This document shows, in pieces, positions 43,764-53,225 of a stretch of DNA of 64,000 nucleotides; the stretch's first letter is position 1, and every line of letters begins with the position of its first letter. The stretch lies in contig NZ_VXCA01000042.1 in assembly GCF_011369485.1 (NCBI RefSeq), forward strand, positions 1 through 64,000. Reading direction: 5' to 3'. The stretch is from Pseudomonas atagonensis. Lineage in GTDB: Bacteria > Pseudomonadota > Gammaproteobacteria > Pseudomonadales > Pseudomonadaceae. The notes below the pieces were generated by a model that made no database searches, was not told the DNA's origin, and saw only the letters and a list, made by a program, of their open reading frames with translations. Position numbers and translations under genes: made by a program.

Positions 43764-45602
43764 TCAGAAAGCGAAACAGGAACAGCCGAACGCGCCCCAG
43801 AAACCGGCGAAATCGCTGACCGGCGCGTTCGACAACCGCGCCTTTTCATGGCTGTGCGAGTGCACCGCACAGGCGCCGACGCATTGGTGAACCTGCGCCT
43901 GCATCGGCGAATTCGGCCGCCAGTGGCCAGGGACTTTCACCACCGGCGACCAGTCCGGCAGTACCGGAATCGAGCGCGGGCCGAGGTCTTCAAAGTCACC
44001 GGCGGCGTAAACGATCTTGCCGCCGACCACGGTCAGTACCGACTCGATCCACTTGATCGCTTCTTCCTCGACGTGGAAGAAATCGGCGCTCAGCGCTGCC
44101 AGATCTGCCAGTTGCCCGACCTTGATCTGGCCCTTCTTGCCCTGCTCGGACGAGAACCAGGCGCTGCCGTGGGTGAACAGTTCCAGCGCGGTGGTGCGTG
44201 GCAAACCTTCTTCGTACAGCGCCAGACCGCCAACGGTGCGACCGCTGACCATCCAGTACAGCGAGGTCCACGGGTTGTAGCTGGAAACCCGCGTTGCATC
44301 GGTGCCCGCACCCACCGGCACGCCTTCGGCGAGCATGCGTTTGATCGGTGGCGTGGCTTCGGCGGCTTGCTTGCCGTAGCGGTCAACGAAGTACTCGCCC
44401 TGGAACGCCATGCGATCCTGAATCGCGATGCCGCCGCCCAGCGCTTTCACCCGCTCGATGTTTTGCGGGGTGATGGTTTCGGCATGGTCGAAGAACCACG
44501 GCAGACCGTTGAACGGAATGTCGCGATTGACCTTCTCGAATACGTCGAGCATGCGGCTGATCGATTCGTTGTAAGTGGCGTGCAAACGGAACGGCCAGCG
44601 CTGCTCGACGAGGTGGCGCACCACCGGCTCCAGTTCGGCTTCCATGGTCTGCGGCAGATCCGGGCGCGGTTCGAGGAAGTCTTCGAAGTCCGCCGCCGAG
44701 AACACCAGCATCTCGCCGGCGCCGTTATGGCGCAGGAAGTCATCGCCCTGATGCAACGTGACGCTGCCTGTCCAGTTCTGGAAATCGGTCAGCTCTTCTT
44801 TGGGTTTCTGGGTGAACAAGTTGTAGGCAATGCGCACGGTCAACTGGTCGTCCTTGGCCAGTTGCTCGATCACCTGATAATCGTCCGGGTAGTTCTGGAA
44901 ACCGCCGCCGGCATCGATCGCGCTGGTCAGGCCGAGGCGATTGAGTTCGCGCATGAACTGGCGGGTCGAGTTGACCTGATACTCCAGCGGCAGCTTCGGC
45001 CCCTTGGCCAGCGTCGAGTACAGGATCATCGCGTTCGGCCGCGCCACCAGCATGCCGGTCGGGTTGCCGTTGGCATCGCGCACGATCTCGCCACCCGGCG
45101 GGTTCGGCGTGTCACGCGTGTAACCGGCGACGCGCAACGCGGCACGGTTGAGCAGCGCGCGGTCATACAAGTGCAGGATGAATACCGGGGTGTCCGGCGC
45201 CGCCTGGTTGATCTCTTCGAGAGTCGGCATGCGTTTTTCGGCGAACTGGAATTCGTTCCAGCCCCCCACTACGCGTACCCATTGCGGAGTCGGCGTGCGG
45301 TCGGCCTGATCCTTGAGCATGCGCAGCGCATCGGCCAGCGACGGCACGCCTTCCCAGCGCAGTTCGAGGTTGTAGTTCAAACCACCACGGATCAGGTGCA
45401 AGTGCGAGTCGTTGAGGCCGGGGATGACGCAACGACCATGCATGTCGATCACTTGCGTGGCCGGGCCGCGCAGGGACATGGCCTGGGTGTCGTTGCCGAC
45501 GACCACAAAGCGGCCGTCCTTGATCGCCACGGCGCTGGCCAGTGGTTTGGTGCGATCGACAGTATGAAATTGACCATTGAAGAGAATCAGATCGGCGCTC
45601 AT
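43764..45602 (-). CDS. Amidohydrolase (YtcJ/Amidohydro_3 family) with Cys/His tail
   Basis: 612 residues, AAGGAA before the ATG. Metal-dependent hydrolase: 'VIDMHGRCVIPGLNDSHLHLIRGG' gives the HxH-type site, 'FRLHATYNESI', 'FFDHAETITPQNIERVKALG' and 'VPVGAGTDATRVSSYNPW' give the other ligands; 'GQIKVGQLADLAALSADFF' closes the sheet domain. The last 40 residues are unusual, with C..GAC, HSHSHE and CSC. Substrate unknown. In line with the ABM-membrane and DoxX genes upstream. Confidence 0.88.
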   Translation of the reverse strand: MSADLILFNGQFHTVDRTKPLASAVAIKDGRFVVVGNDTQAMSLRGPATQVIDMHGRCVIPGLNDSHLHLIRGGLNYNLELRWEGVPSLADALRMLKDQADRTPTPQWVRVVGGWNEFQFAEKRMPTLEEINQAAPDTPVFILHLYDRALLNRAALRVAGYTRDTPNPPGGEIVRDANGNPTGMLVARPNAMILYSTLAKGPKLPLEYQVNSTRQFMRELNRLGLTSAIDAGGGFQNYPDDYQVIEQLAKDDQLTVRIAYNLFTQKPKEELTDFQNWTGSVTLHQGDDFLRHNGAGEMLVFSAADFEDFLEPRPDLPQTMEAELEPVVRHLVEQRWPFRLHATYNESISRMLDVFEKVNRDIPFNGLPWFFDHAETITPQNIERVKALGGGIAIQDRMAFQGEYFVDRYGKQAAEATPPIKRMLAEGVPVGAGTDATRVSSYNPWTSLYWMVSGRTVGGLALYEEGLPRTTALELFTHGSAWFSSEQGKKGQIKVGQLADLAALSADFFHVEEEAIKWIESVLTVVGGKIVYAAGDFEDLGPRSIPVLPDWSPVVKVPGHWRPNSPMQAQVHQCVGACAVHSHSHEKARLSNAPVSDFAGFWGAFGCSCFAF

Positions 45603-45634
45603 CGCAGTTCCTTCGAGAAAAAAATGAATGGGAT

Positions 45635-46261
45635 TCAGCGTGACGGGTGTTCTGTGGGTTCAAGGTGTTCAAGGGCCTGACCGGCCTCCAGCCACGGTGC
45701 GAACAGTCGGGTCACGCGGGGCATGAACACGTACACCACCGAGAGCACGATGGTCAGGGTGATCAGGAACGTGGCGACCACGTAGTTGGAAAGCAGCGGA
45801 TGCAGCCCGAGCACCGGCCCCCAGATCAGCGGCACCAGCAAGGTGTGCGGCAGAATCACCAGCAGCGTGATCACCGCTTGCTTCCAGCGCGGTGGCGGCG
45901 AAGCGGCATCGGCCAGCGGCGCGAACCAGAACTCGTTGACCGGCGCGACTTCGGTCTGGTCGCCATCGGCGAGCATCGGCGCGGCTTCATCGACCAGCGC
46001 CTGGCGCTGCGGCGATTCCAGCCATTGCTGCATCGCCCCGGTCGAGCAGAAACGCAGCACGCAAGTGTAGGTGTCGAGCCCGGCGCGCTTGCCGCGCACC
46101 ACGTCCACGCCCAGATGCCCTTCGCGCTGACCGGCGACCCGCACGATGTTGCGCAGCCAGGCTTCATACGCCGATTCGAAACCGGCCTTGACCCGATGCT
46201 TGACGATCAGCGTGACGGTCTCATCGCTCCCCGGTGCTTTTGGACTCAGGACTTCAGGCAT
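45635..46261 (-). CDS. Antibiotic-biosynthesis-monooxygenase domain protein with membrane helices
   Basis: 208 residues from ATG at 46261, overlapping the DoxX stop. Residues 10-110 are an ABM-like ferredoxin fold (VTLIVKHRVKAGFESAYEAWLRNIVRVAGQREGHLGVDVV...YTCVLRFCSTGAMQQWLESPQRQALVDEA), followed by two membrane helices (AVITLLVILPHTLLVPLIWG and YVVATFLITLTIVLSVVYVF). This is the common Pseudomonas fusion; reaction unknown, perhaps handling of small oxidants or quinones with DoxX. Confidence 0.85.
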   Translation of the reverse strand: MPEVLSPKAPGSDETVTLIVKHRVKAGFESAYEAWLRNIVRVAGQREGHLGVDVVRGKRAGLDTYTCVLRFCSTGAMQQWLESPQRQALVDEAAPMLADGDQTEVAPVNEFWFAPLADAASPPPRWKQAVITLLVILPHTLLVPLIWGPVLGLHPLLSNYVVATFLITLTIVLSVVYVFMPRVTRLFAPWLEAGQALEHLEPTEHPSR

Positions 46262-46670
46262 AACGCAGCACTCCGGGCAAACGAACATTGAACGCCAGCC
46301 GTCCCGGCCCGGCGATAAACACAGTGGCAAACAGGATCAACAGCAACCAGCCGAACTGCCCTTCGGCCACACTCCATTGCGGGTGCACGACCAGCAGCGC
46401 CACCAGCAGAACAAAGAGAATAGGCAAGCACGCCAATCTCACCAGTAACCCGGCGACGATCAGTAGCGGGCAGAGGACTTCGGCGAAGATCGCCAGAATC
46501 AAAGTGAGGTGGGCACCGAGGTGGAACGGGTCTTCGATCAGTTGCAGTTGCGCGGAGAAGTCCAGCAGCTTGGGCAAGCCGTGGACGAACAGCAGAAACA
46601 ACCCGCCGGTGACCCGCAGAAACAGCAGGCCGAGGTTTTGCGCCTGGTCATTGCGTTGTGCAGCGTTCAT
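46254..46670 (-). CDS. DoxX family membrane protein
   Basis: 138 residues from ATG at 46670. Four hydrophobic helices (LGLLFLRVTGGLFLLFVHGLPKLL, LTLILAIFAEVLCPLLIVAGLLVRL, LPILFVLLVALLVV, WLLLILFATVFIAGPGRLAF), with the DoxX 'RVTGGLFLLFVHGLPKL' and 'EVLCPLLIVAGL' signatures. First gene of a four-gene set (DoxX, ABM protein, amidohydrolase, YcaC-like) with overlaps or short gaps. Related families link to redox or thiosulfate handling, but not proven here. Confidence 0.88.
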   Translation of the reverse strand: MNAAQRNDQAQNLGLLFLRVTGGLFLLFVHGLPKLLDFSAQLQLIEDPFHLGAHLTLILAIFAEVLCPLLIVAGLLVRLACLPILFVLLVALLVVHPQWSVAEGQFGWLLLILFATVFIAGPGRLAFNVRLPGVLRYA

Positions 46671-46768
46671 GGGCCCACCCTTGATCAATCATTGCAGGCA
46701 ATGGTGCAACGATTGATCGGGGGAAAATTGGATGGGTGTGCTCTGTTTGGCGTGTTCAGTGTCGATCG

Positions 46769-46812
46769 TTCCCACGCTCTGCGTGGGAATACAGCCCGTG
46801 ACGCTCCGCGCC
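46769..46812. repeat. Pseudomonas intergenic palindromic repeat
   Basis: TTCCCACGC-TCT-GCGTGGGAA is followed by CCCGTGACGCTCCGCG, a unit seen in many Pseudomonas intergenic regions. It lies in the 179-bp gap upstream of DoxX. Confidence 0.7.
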
Positions 46813-46849
46813 CCAACCGCCCAAAGCCAAACAACTTATTCCTCCCCGG

Positions 46850-48598
46850 TCACCGCGTGTCCACGATGGTGTACTGACGCGGCTCGAAAACCGTGACTGC
46901 CCTCGAGTCCGGCACTTGGTCCGTTCTTACTGAGAACATGATGTCCAACGATGTCCCAACCCGGAGCGACAGCAGATAGTCGACCGGAAGTCTGAAGGTG
47001 TAGCCTTTATTCGTGACCCAGGCCTGATGAACCGAGTTGCGCTCGGGTGTCCAGACACTTCGATTGTTCACGGCGCCATTGGCCGCGAAGCCCATCAGGG
47101 TAAGTTCCAGCCGTTGGCCTCTCGCCATGTGTATCCAACCGCCAAAAGTCAGGTTCGCTGCGGCCACGATGTCCTTCTTGTCCAGTTCGAGAGTGCCTTT
47201 CGCCTCGTCGATCACTGGGGGTAAGAGCAAGTCGCTCGGGATCGGCAGCACGGATAGCGCCAAGGGTTGCAATTGCACCGCGGGTGCACCGCCGCGTACG
47301 TAGGAGGCGGTGACTTCAACGGGTTTACCGATGCTGAAGGCCACCAGTGAGACAGGCGCCGATAGTTCTCTGGGCGTGGCACCCACAGCGACCGGCAGCG
47401 AAGTATACGAACCCGCTGCTGGCGTGCCCGGCGCCGCTATCCAGCGCACACTGACCAGGTCGGTGGGCTCGCTCAAATAATTAAGCACGTATGTCAGCGA
47501 CGCAGTCGCTGCAGAAGGATTCAAATGGGTGTTGCCGGTTGATTCCTTGATCCGTACTTCGCGGTTTTCCAGAACGTTGATCGTCCAGGATCTGGATATC
47601 CCCCCAGCGGCGTACCGACCTGTGAAGACGTGAAGGCCCTTGGTCAATCCATTGGCCAAATATTCCCACGCCCCCGCAATCACCGGAGCCGTGCCAAGTC
47701 TTGATTGCCCATCAAAAACAATCACTGGTTCTGTAGCTACCCCGAACAACGTGACGCGGGTAGACAACGTTTCACCTTGATCGCCGACTTCCCGACCGTC
47801 CGGATCAACGATCCGCTCGATCCTTGGCGCGCTCGTGGGGTCCGTCAGGACGATGTAGTTTCGGTGGGCAAAGGGTTGGGCAGGCGCAGGACCCTGACTG
47901 CCTTGCAAACCGACCATCAATATCAAGCTCAATACGCTGCCGTGCTTGAGACTCCGCAGATCCGTGGTGGAGTGAACCGTTTCGTAGTAGCCAAAACGGT
48001 TGAATTCCTCCGCGATCACATTGCCCGGTGGACCCCAGTATGGCCGGTCAAAAACGCTGTTATCGGCATTGACGCCAAGTAGCCGCAGCGAGAGAAATTG
48101 ACCCCGAGTGCTTAGCGTCCATGCGTTGATCCGCAGAGTGAAATGACTCAAGCCATCCAGGTTCAGAAATCGACCCTCGCCAAGCTGACCGGCCTCGGTG
48201 ATCAAAGCCCTGGGAAGATCGCGTTGCGCCAGCGTCAAGACATACAACACCAGCGGATCGGAAGTCACCAGGGCAGCGTTGCTGCGGGTGATCGTGTAGG
48301 TCACGGTCACCGTCTGGCCCAGGTTGAAGGTTGTCAGTGTGAACGGGAGCCGAAAAATCATTGGCCGAACGGTGCCAGCGCTGAGGGCACCGGTGGTATG
48401 CGAGCCATTGCTTCCGGTAGCCGGGTCGCCGGTGAACGTCACACTCACGCGATCGCCCGATTGCAGTGTTGGGTCCGTCACCTCGACCGTCAGTGTGTTG
48501 CGCACGTTCTGCGGGTCCAGCAGAAATGTGCTCGGGTTCTCCTGAATGGTCGGAGGCGGTGGAGCGGCGACGTTTGCGTTGGGGCTGTTGGCAGTCAT
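46850..48598 (-). CDS. Internally duplicated beta-sandwich protein, function unknown
   Basis: 582 residues, no signal peptide or membrane helix. I do not recognise the family. It has two similar halves: residues 35-255 (LTVEVTDPTLQSGDRVSVTFTG, FNLGQTVTVTYTI, FTLRINAWTLSTRGQFLSLRLLGVNAD, VLSLILMVGL) and 364-580 (LTYVLNYLSEPTDLVSVRWIA, FSIGKPVEVTASYV, LTFGGWIHMARGQRLELTLMGFAAN, YLLSLRVGTSLDIMFSV), with a shorter Ig-like unit 256-345 between. Such beta modules are typical of adhesin or binding surfaces, but the lack of a signal argues for another export route or a cytoplasmic role. Stand-alone gene. Confidence 0.75.
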   Translation of the reverse strand: MTANSPNANVAAPPPPTIQENPSTFLLDPQNVRNTLTVEVTDPTLQSGDRVSVTFTGDPATGSNGSHTTGALSAGTVRPMIFRLPFTLTTFNLGQTVTVTYTITRSNAALVTSDPLVLYVLTLAQRDLPRALITEAGQLGEGRFLNLDGLSHFTLRINAWTLSTRGQFLSLRLLGVNADNSVFDRPYWGPPGNVIAEEFNRFGYYETVHSTTDLRSLKHGSVLSLILMVGLQGSQGPAPAQPFAHRNYIVLTDPTSAPRIERIVDPDGREVGDQGETLSTRVTLFGVATEPVIVFDGQSRLGTAPVIAGAWEYLANGLTKGLHVFTGRYAAGGISRSWTINVLENREVRIKESTGNTHLNPSAATASLTYVLNYLSEPTDLVSVRWIAAPGTPAAGSYTSLPVAVGATPRELSAPVSLVAFSIGKPVEVTASYVRGGAPAVQLQPLALSVLPIPSDLLLPPVIDEAKGTLELDKKDIVAAANLTFGGWIHMARGQRLELTLMGFAANGAVNNRSVWTPERNSVHQAWVTNKGYTFRLPVDYLLSLRVGTSLDIMFSVRTDQVPDSRAVTVFEPRQYTIVDTR

Positions 48599-48724
48599 CG
48601 TTATGTCCCGGTGCGCGCGTGATATGGCCCCCGAAAAGGCATTGGATCAATCACACACCCACGTGCGCGCCAGCGCTACTGTCAGAACTTACAGGTCAAA
48701 CGCTATTTCGGACGAACGGCGCGC

Positions 48725-49648
48725 TTACAACCGCGGAATATCCAGCGATACCGACATGAACTGACTGATCCGCGAGCGCAACCACCTCTCCGCCGGGTCG
48801 TTGTCATGCACCCCGCTCCACGCCATTGACAGCTGCGCCGCATCAATCGGGAACGGCGGATCTTCAGCGCGTAAGGCGCAGCCTTCGACCAGCGCGCACG
48901 CGGCGTAATCCGGGACGGTGGCGATCATTTCGGTGCCGGCCAGCAACGCGCGCAAGCCGCTGAATTGCGGGACGCCGAGTACCACACGGCGGCTGCGACC
49001 GACCTTCGCCAGGTCCACGTCGATATTGCCGCTCAGATCACCCGAGAACGACACCATCGCGTGCGGGCGCTCGCAGTACTCGTCGAGGGTCAGCGGGCCC
49101 GGACGGTCGTCGCCGCGCAGGACTTTGCAGGGAATATCACGGAGTTTTTTGCGCTTGGCGTTGGCTGGCAGGTCCGTGGTGTAGCTGACGCCGACCGAGA
49201 TTTCCCCCGACGCCAGCAGCGCCGGCATCAACAGGTAATTGGCGCGGCGCACCACGACGACGATGCCCGGCGCCTCCTCCTGTAGCTGCCGCAGCAGCGG
49301 CGGAAACAGACCGAATTCGGCGTCGTCCGAGAGGCCGATGCGGAACACGTCGCAGCTGCTCGCCGGATCGAATTCCTTGGCCCGGCTGACCGCACCGGAA
49401 ATCACGTCCATCGCCGGTTGCAGCTCCTTGAGGATTGCCAGCGCGCGGGCCGTGGGTTCCATGCTGCGACCGTTGCGCAGCAGCAAGGGATCGTCGAACA
49501 GATCACGCAAGCGGCCCAGCGCCGCGCTGACGGCCGGTTGGCCCATGAACAGTTTTTCGGCGACGCGGGTCAGGTTCTTTTCGAACATCAGTGCTTCGAA
49601 GATCACCAGCAGGTTCATGTCAACGCGACGCAGATCGTTACGGTTCAT
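48725..49648 (-). CDS. LysR family transcriptional regulator (NodD-like branch)
   Basis: 307 residues. N-terminal helix-turn-helix 'VDMNLLVIFEALMFEKNLTRVAEKLFMGQPAVSAALGRLRDLFDDPLLLRNGRSMEPTARA', then a co-inducer domain beginning CDVFRIGLSDDAEFGLFPPLLRQL. The DPLLLR and two-domain spacing are standard. It lies upstream of the unknown beta protein and near the DoxX set on the same strand; its target is not shown by sequence. Divergent from the AraC-type gene. Confidence 0.9.
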   Translation of the reverse strand: MNRNDLRRVDMNLLVIFEALMFEKNLTRVAEKLFMGQPAVSAALGRLRDLFDDPLLLRNGRSMEPTARALAILKELQPAMDVISGAVSRAKEFDPASSCDVFRIGLSDDAEFGLFPPLLRQLQEEAPGIVVVVRRANYLLMPALLASGEISVGVSYTTDLPANAKRKKLRDIPCKVLRGDDRPGPLTLDEYCERPHAMVSFSGDLSGNIDVDLAKVGRSRRVVLGVPQFSGLRALLAGTEMIATVPDYAACALVEGCALRAEDPPFPIDAAQLSMAWSGVHDNDPAERWLRSRISQFMSVSLDIPRL

Positions 49649-49859
49649 TGGCTCGATTTCCTTGGATGGCCAGGCGGGCGCTAGTGCTACGCACTTTACG
49701 CGATCAACGGCGCTTTAATCGCCAGTCGGCCGGAGAAATTAACAACGATTAACTCGTCAGCCGCAGGCCTGCCGCCAACAATGAAACCTCTGCGCAGCGT
49801 TGATTTTTGACCTGAGGGCACGTGCCTTGCATGTTCCCCAACCGACACGGACATTGGCC

Positions 49860-50276
49860 ATGGCTCATTTACTGCACACCGTCGCCCTCGCCCCTGCCTG
49901 CGAACCCGGCACACCCCGCACCGGCGGCCTCAGCCCGCAACGCGTGCGGCGGGTCAAACAACTGATTCTCGAACGCCTCGACGAAAGTCTGGAAGTCGCC
50001 GAACTGGCGCAGGCGTGCTCACTGTCACGCAGCCACTTCTCCCGCGCGTTCAAATGCAGCACCGGCGTTTCGCCCCAGGACTGGATTCGTAGCCAGCGCA
50101 TCGCCCGCGCCAAACTGCTGATCCAGCACACCGACCTGAGCCTGACGCAGATCAGCCTGGAATGCGGGTTCTGCGATCAAGCGCATTTCTGTCACATGTT
50201 CACCCGCAGCGAGGGGATCAATCCGTTTGCCTGGCGCTGTCAGGTCATGCGTGAACTGAAACACCCGCGCCCATGA
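49860..50276 (+). CDS. Small AraC-type DNA-binding protein
   Basis: 138 residues from ATG at 49860. Nearly all of it is the AraC/XylS DNA-binding domain with two helix-turn-helices: 'RLDESLEVAELAQACSLSRSHFSRAFKCSTGVSPQDWIRSQRIARAKLLIQHTDLSLTQISLECGFCDQAHFCHMFTRSEGINPFAWR'. No ligand-binding domain, so it resembles SoxS/MarA-size regulators. Divergent from the LysR gene over 211 bp. Confidence 0.88.
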   Translation: MAHLLHTVALAPACEPGTPRTGGLSPQRVRRVKQLILERLDESLEVAELAQACSLSRSHFSRAFKCSTGVSPQDWIRSQRIARAKLLIQHTDLSLTQISLECGFCDQAHFCHMFTRSEGINPFAWRCQVMRELKHPRP

Positions 50277-50426
50277 TCCGCCGTTGATTTGATGCCGACA
50301 CAGACACCTCCCGTTGCACCGATGCTCAAACCTGAGGATCATGCCCGGACACCTCGAAACAGACGCCCTGCCCCCACGCCCGGCGTCTTTTCGTTTTGTC
50401 CGCTGCATCACCGCAGGAGTGAGTTG

Positions 50427-53225
50427 TTGAGTCTTTCCCCGAATCAGGCCATCGGCTTCGGCCCCTATCGGGTCCATCCCGGGCAACGACTGGTGCTTGA
50501 AGGCGAACAGCCGTTGCGTCTGGGCCGCCGCGCCCTCGACATTCTGCTGATTTTGCTGGCGCATGCGGGCGAAGTGGTGAGCAAGCAGCAATTGATGGCC
50601 GAGGTGTGGCCGGACAGTGTCGTCGAAGACATCAACCTGCGCGTGCACATGGCCGCGCTGCGCAAGGCGCTAGGCGACGGTCAGGCCGGCCAGCGTTACA
50701 TCGTCACCGTGGCGCAGCGCGGTTACAGTTTTGTAGCGCCGATTGCGCTGCAAGCCATCGAACAACGCCCCGCCGGCAACAGCGTCGGCGGGCACAATTT
50801 GCCGCTGCGGCGCACGCGGATGATCGGTCGTCAGGCGCTGGTCGACAGCCTGATGACACAGTTGCCGCGACAACGCTGCATCACCCTGGTCGGCCCCGGC
50901 GGCATCGGCAAAACCACCGTAGCCCTGCGCGTGGCGGAACAAATGATCGGCCATTACCGCGACGGCATTCGTCTGCTCGATCTGGCGCCGCTGAGCGATC
51001 CGCGTCTGATCTGCTCGCACCTCGCCGCCCTGCTCGACATCCTGTTGCACGACGGCGATCCCGTGACCAGCCTGATCAATGGCCTGCGTGAGCGGCAGAT
51101 CTTGCTGGTGATCGACAATTGCGAGCACCTGATCGACAGCGTGGCGCAACTGACCGAAAGTCTTTTGCGCGGTGCGCCGCAAGTGCACATTCTGGCCACC
51201 AGTCGCGAGAGCCTGCGTGCTGAGGGCGAGTACGTGCAGCGCCTCGGCTCACTCGATTGCCCGCCGCCGAACGCCATGCATGACCGCGCTCAGGCCTTGA
51301 GCTTTGCCGCGTTACAACTGTTTGTCGAACGCGCCATGACCGCCCGCGAGAACTTTGAACTCAACGACGCCAACCTCGCGCAGGCAATTGAAATCTGTCA
51401 CCGACTGGACGGCATTCCGCTGGCGCTGGAACTGGCGGCGGCGCAGCTCACCGACACCGGTCTGCGAGGTTTGCTCGGTCAGTTGCAAGGACAACTGCCA
51501 GCGGTTTTACCGGGCAATCAGACCCGTCAGGATCGCCACGTGACCCTGCGCGCCACACTCGACTGGAGCTTCAATCTGCTCAGCCGCTGCGAGCAGACCT
51601 GCCTGCGTCGCCTCGGCGTTTTTCGCGGCGGTTTCACGCTGGAGTCCGCCGGCGCGGTGATTGGCGGTCAAGCGATCACCGCAGATGAAGTCTTCGCCTC
51701 GATTCTGCACTTGGTGGGCAAATCGCTGCTCAACGTCGAAGTGGCCGATGAAGAGGTGTTCTATCGCTTGCTCGACACGACCCGACGTTATGCGTTGGAA
51801 AAACTCGATCTGGCCGCCGAACTCGGCACAACCCGCAGCCGTCATGCAGAACGCTGCCTGGCCTTGATGCATCAGGCGCAAGCGGATTGGGAGCACACGC
51901 CGACCACGCTGTGGATCGAACGATACGCCCGAGGCCTGGAAGACCTGCGCGCCGCGCTGGACTGGTGCCTTGCCGGGAGCGGGCCGGATCAACTGGGGAT
52001 TCGGCTGGCCGCTGCGTCGGCACCGTTGTGGCAGGAGCTGTCGCTGCTCAAGGAATATGGCGGATACGTGCGCCAGGCGCTGAACCTGCTGGAAACCACT
52101 GACGAGCCCTGTCCGCACCTGCAAATCGCCCTGCAACTGGCGCTCGGCAGTGCCTGTTATCACACGTGGGGCGGCACCCCGGAGACCATCGGCGCCTTCG
52201 TCAGCGCCCACTCGCTGGCGCAACAGCACGGCGATATCGCCGGGCAATTGCGCGCAGTGTCCGGGCACATGGCGGTCAATCTGAGTTGCGGCCAGTACCG
52301 CATGGCCCTGGAACAAAGCGAACAATTCGACCGGCTCGGCTTGCACGGCGATCCGTTGCTGTCGCTGAGCACTCACCGTTTGCGAGTGCTGGCGCTGCAT
52401 TACGCCGGCGACCAGCCGCAGGCGCGCGTTCATGCCGAACAAGTGATTCAGCGCATGGCGCACAGCGGTCACGTCAACCGGTTTACCCACGGTTTCGGTG
52501 TGCAATACGATCAGAGCGTCGCCTCGCTGACGGTACTCGCGCGCGTGTTGTGGCTGCAGGGTTTTCCCGAGCAGGCCTGGCGCACGGCGCGGCAGGCGCT
52601 GGACATCGCGGTGCAGATCAATCACGGCACGTCGATCTGTTACACCCTGGCGCTCGCCACTTGCCTGATCGCCCATTACAACGGCGACCAACAGAACGCC
52701 CGCGCCTTGCTGCACCTGTTGTTTGAACAAGCGCAGAAACATTCGGTGCTGTTGTTCTATACGTGGGCACGGCATTACGCACAGGTGCTCGATGCCGATA
52801 CGATGAAACCGGTGCCGGCGGATGACAGCGGGTTGATCAAGGAAATCATGGTCACGCTGGACAACCGCTTCTTCGATGACGCCTTGCTGGAGCGGGCACG
52901 CAGTGGCGCAGCCGGCTGGAGCACGGCGGAGATTTTGCGTGCCCGGGCAGATCACTTGTTGAGCCGCGATGATGGCGGGTCAGTCGACGAAGCCGAACAC
53001 ACCCTGCAGCAAGCGCTGGAGATCGCACGGTCACAGGGCGCCCTCGCCTGGGAGCTGCGCAGCGCTGCTTCACTGGCCCGGTTGTGGCAGCGCCAAAACC
53101 GTCACCGCGAAGCCCTCGAACTGCTCAGCCCGATCTACCAACGCTTCACCGAGGGTTACGCCACTCCGGATTTGCGCAGGGTGCGCCTGTTACTCGACGA
53201 GCTGCGCAGCCAGTTGCAAGGCTGA
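50427..53225 (+). CDS. OmpR-type winged-helix regulator with NTPase and TPR-like domains
   Basis: 932 residues from TTG at 50427, 7 bases after AGGAG; a longer open frame upstream lacks family residues. Residues 5-95 are a PhoB/OmpR-type DNA-binding domain (GFGPYRVHPGQRLVLEGEQPLRLGRRALDILLILL...VVEDINLRVHMAALRKALGD...GYSFVAP). Then an NB-ARC/STAND-like ATPase: Walker A GPGGIGKTT, Walker B LLVIDNCEH, sensor LATSRE. The C-terminal ~400 residues are helical, TPR-like. Signal unknown; paralogue of the next gene. Confidence 0.88.
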   Translation: MSLSPNQAIGFGPYRVHPGQRLVLEGEQPLRLGRRALDILLILLAHAGEVVSKQQLMAEVWPDSVVEDINLRVHMAALRKALGDGQAGQRYIVTVAQRGYSFVAPIALQAIEQRPAGNSVGGHNLPLRRTRMIGRQALVDSLMTQLPRQRCITLVGPGGIGKTTVALRVAEQMIGHYRDGIRLLDLAPLSDPRLICSHLAALLDILLHDGDPVTSLINGLRERQILLVIDNCEHLIDSVAQLTESLLRGAPQVHILATSRESLRAEGEYVQRLGSLDCPPPNAMHDRAQALSFAALQLFVERAMTARENFELNDANLAQAIEICHRLDGIPLALELAAAQLTDTGLRGLLGQLQGQLPAVLPGNQTRQDRHVTLRATLDWSFNLLSRCEQTCLRRLGVFRGGFTLESAGAVIGGQAITADEVFASILHLVGKSLLNVEVADEEVFYRLLDTTRRYALEKLDLAAELGTTRSRHAERCLALMHQAQADWEHTPTTLWIERYARGLEDLRAALDWCLAGSGPDQLGIRLAAASAPLWQELSLLKEYGGYVRQALNLLETTDEPCPHLQIALQLALGSACYHTWGGTPETIGAFVSAHSLAQQHGDIAGQLRAVSGHMAVNLSCGQYRMALEQSEQFDRLGLHGDPLLSLSTHRLRVLALHYAGDQPQARVHAEQVIQRMAHSGHVNRFTHGFGVQYDQSVASLTVLARVLWLQGFPEQAWRTARQALDIAVQINHGTSICYTLALATCLIAHYNGDQQNARALLHLLFEQAQKHSVLLFYTWARHYAQVLDADTMKPVPADDSGLIKEIMVTLDNRFFDDALLERARSGAAGWSTAEILRARADHLLSRDDGGSVDEAEHTLQQALEIARSQGALAWELRSAASLARLWQRQNRHREALELLSPIYQRFTEGYATPDLRRVRLLLDELRSQLQG

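Noticed and set aside
43635-45680. 681-codon open frame on the plus strand
   Set aside because: Antisense to the amidohydrolase, whose metal-binding motifs are intact.
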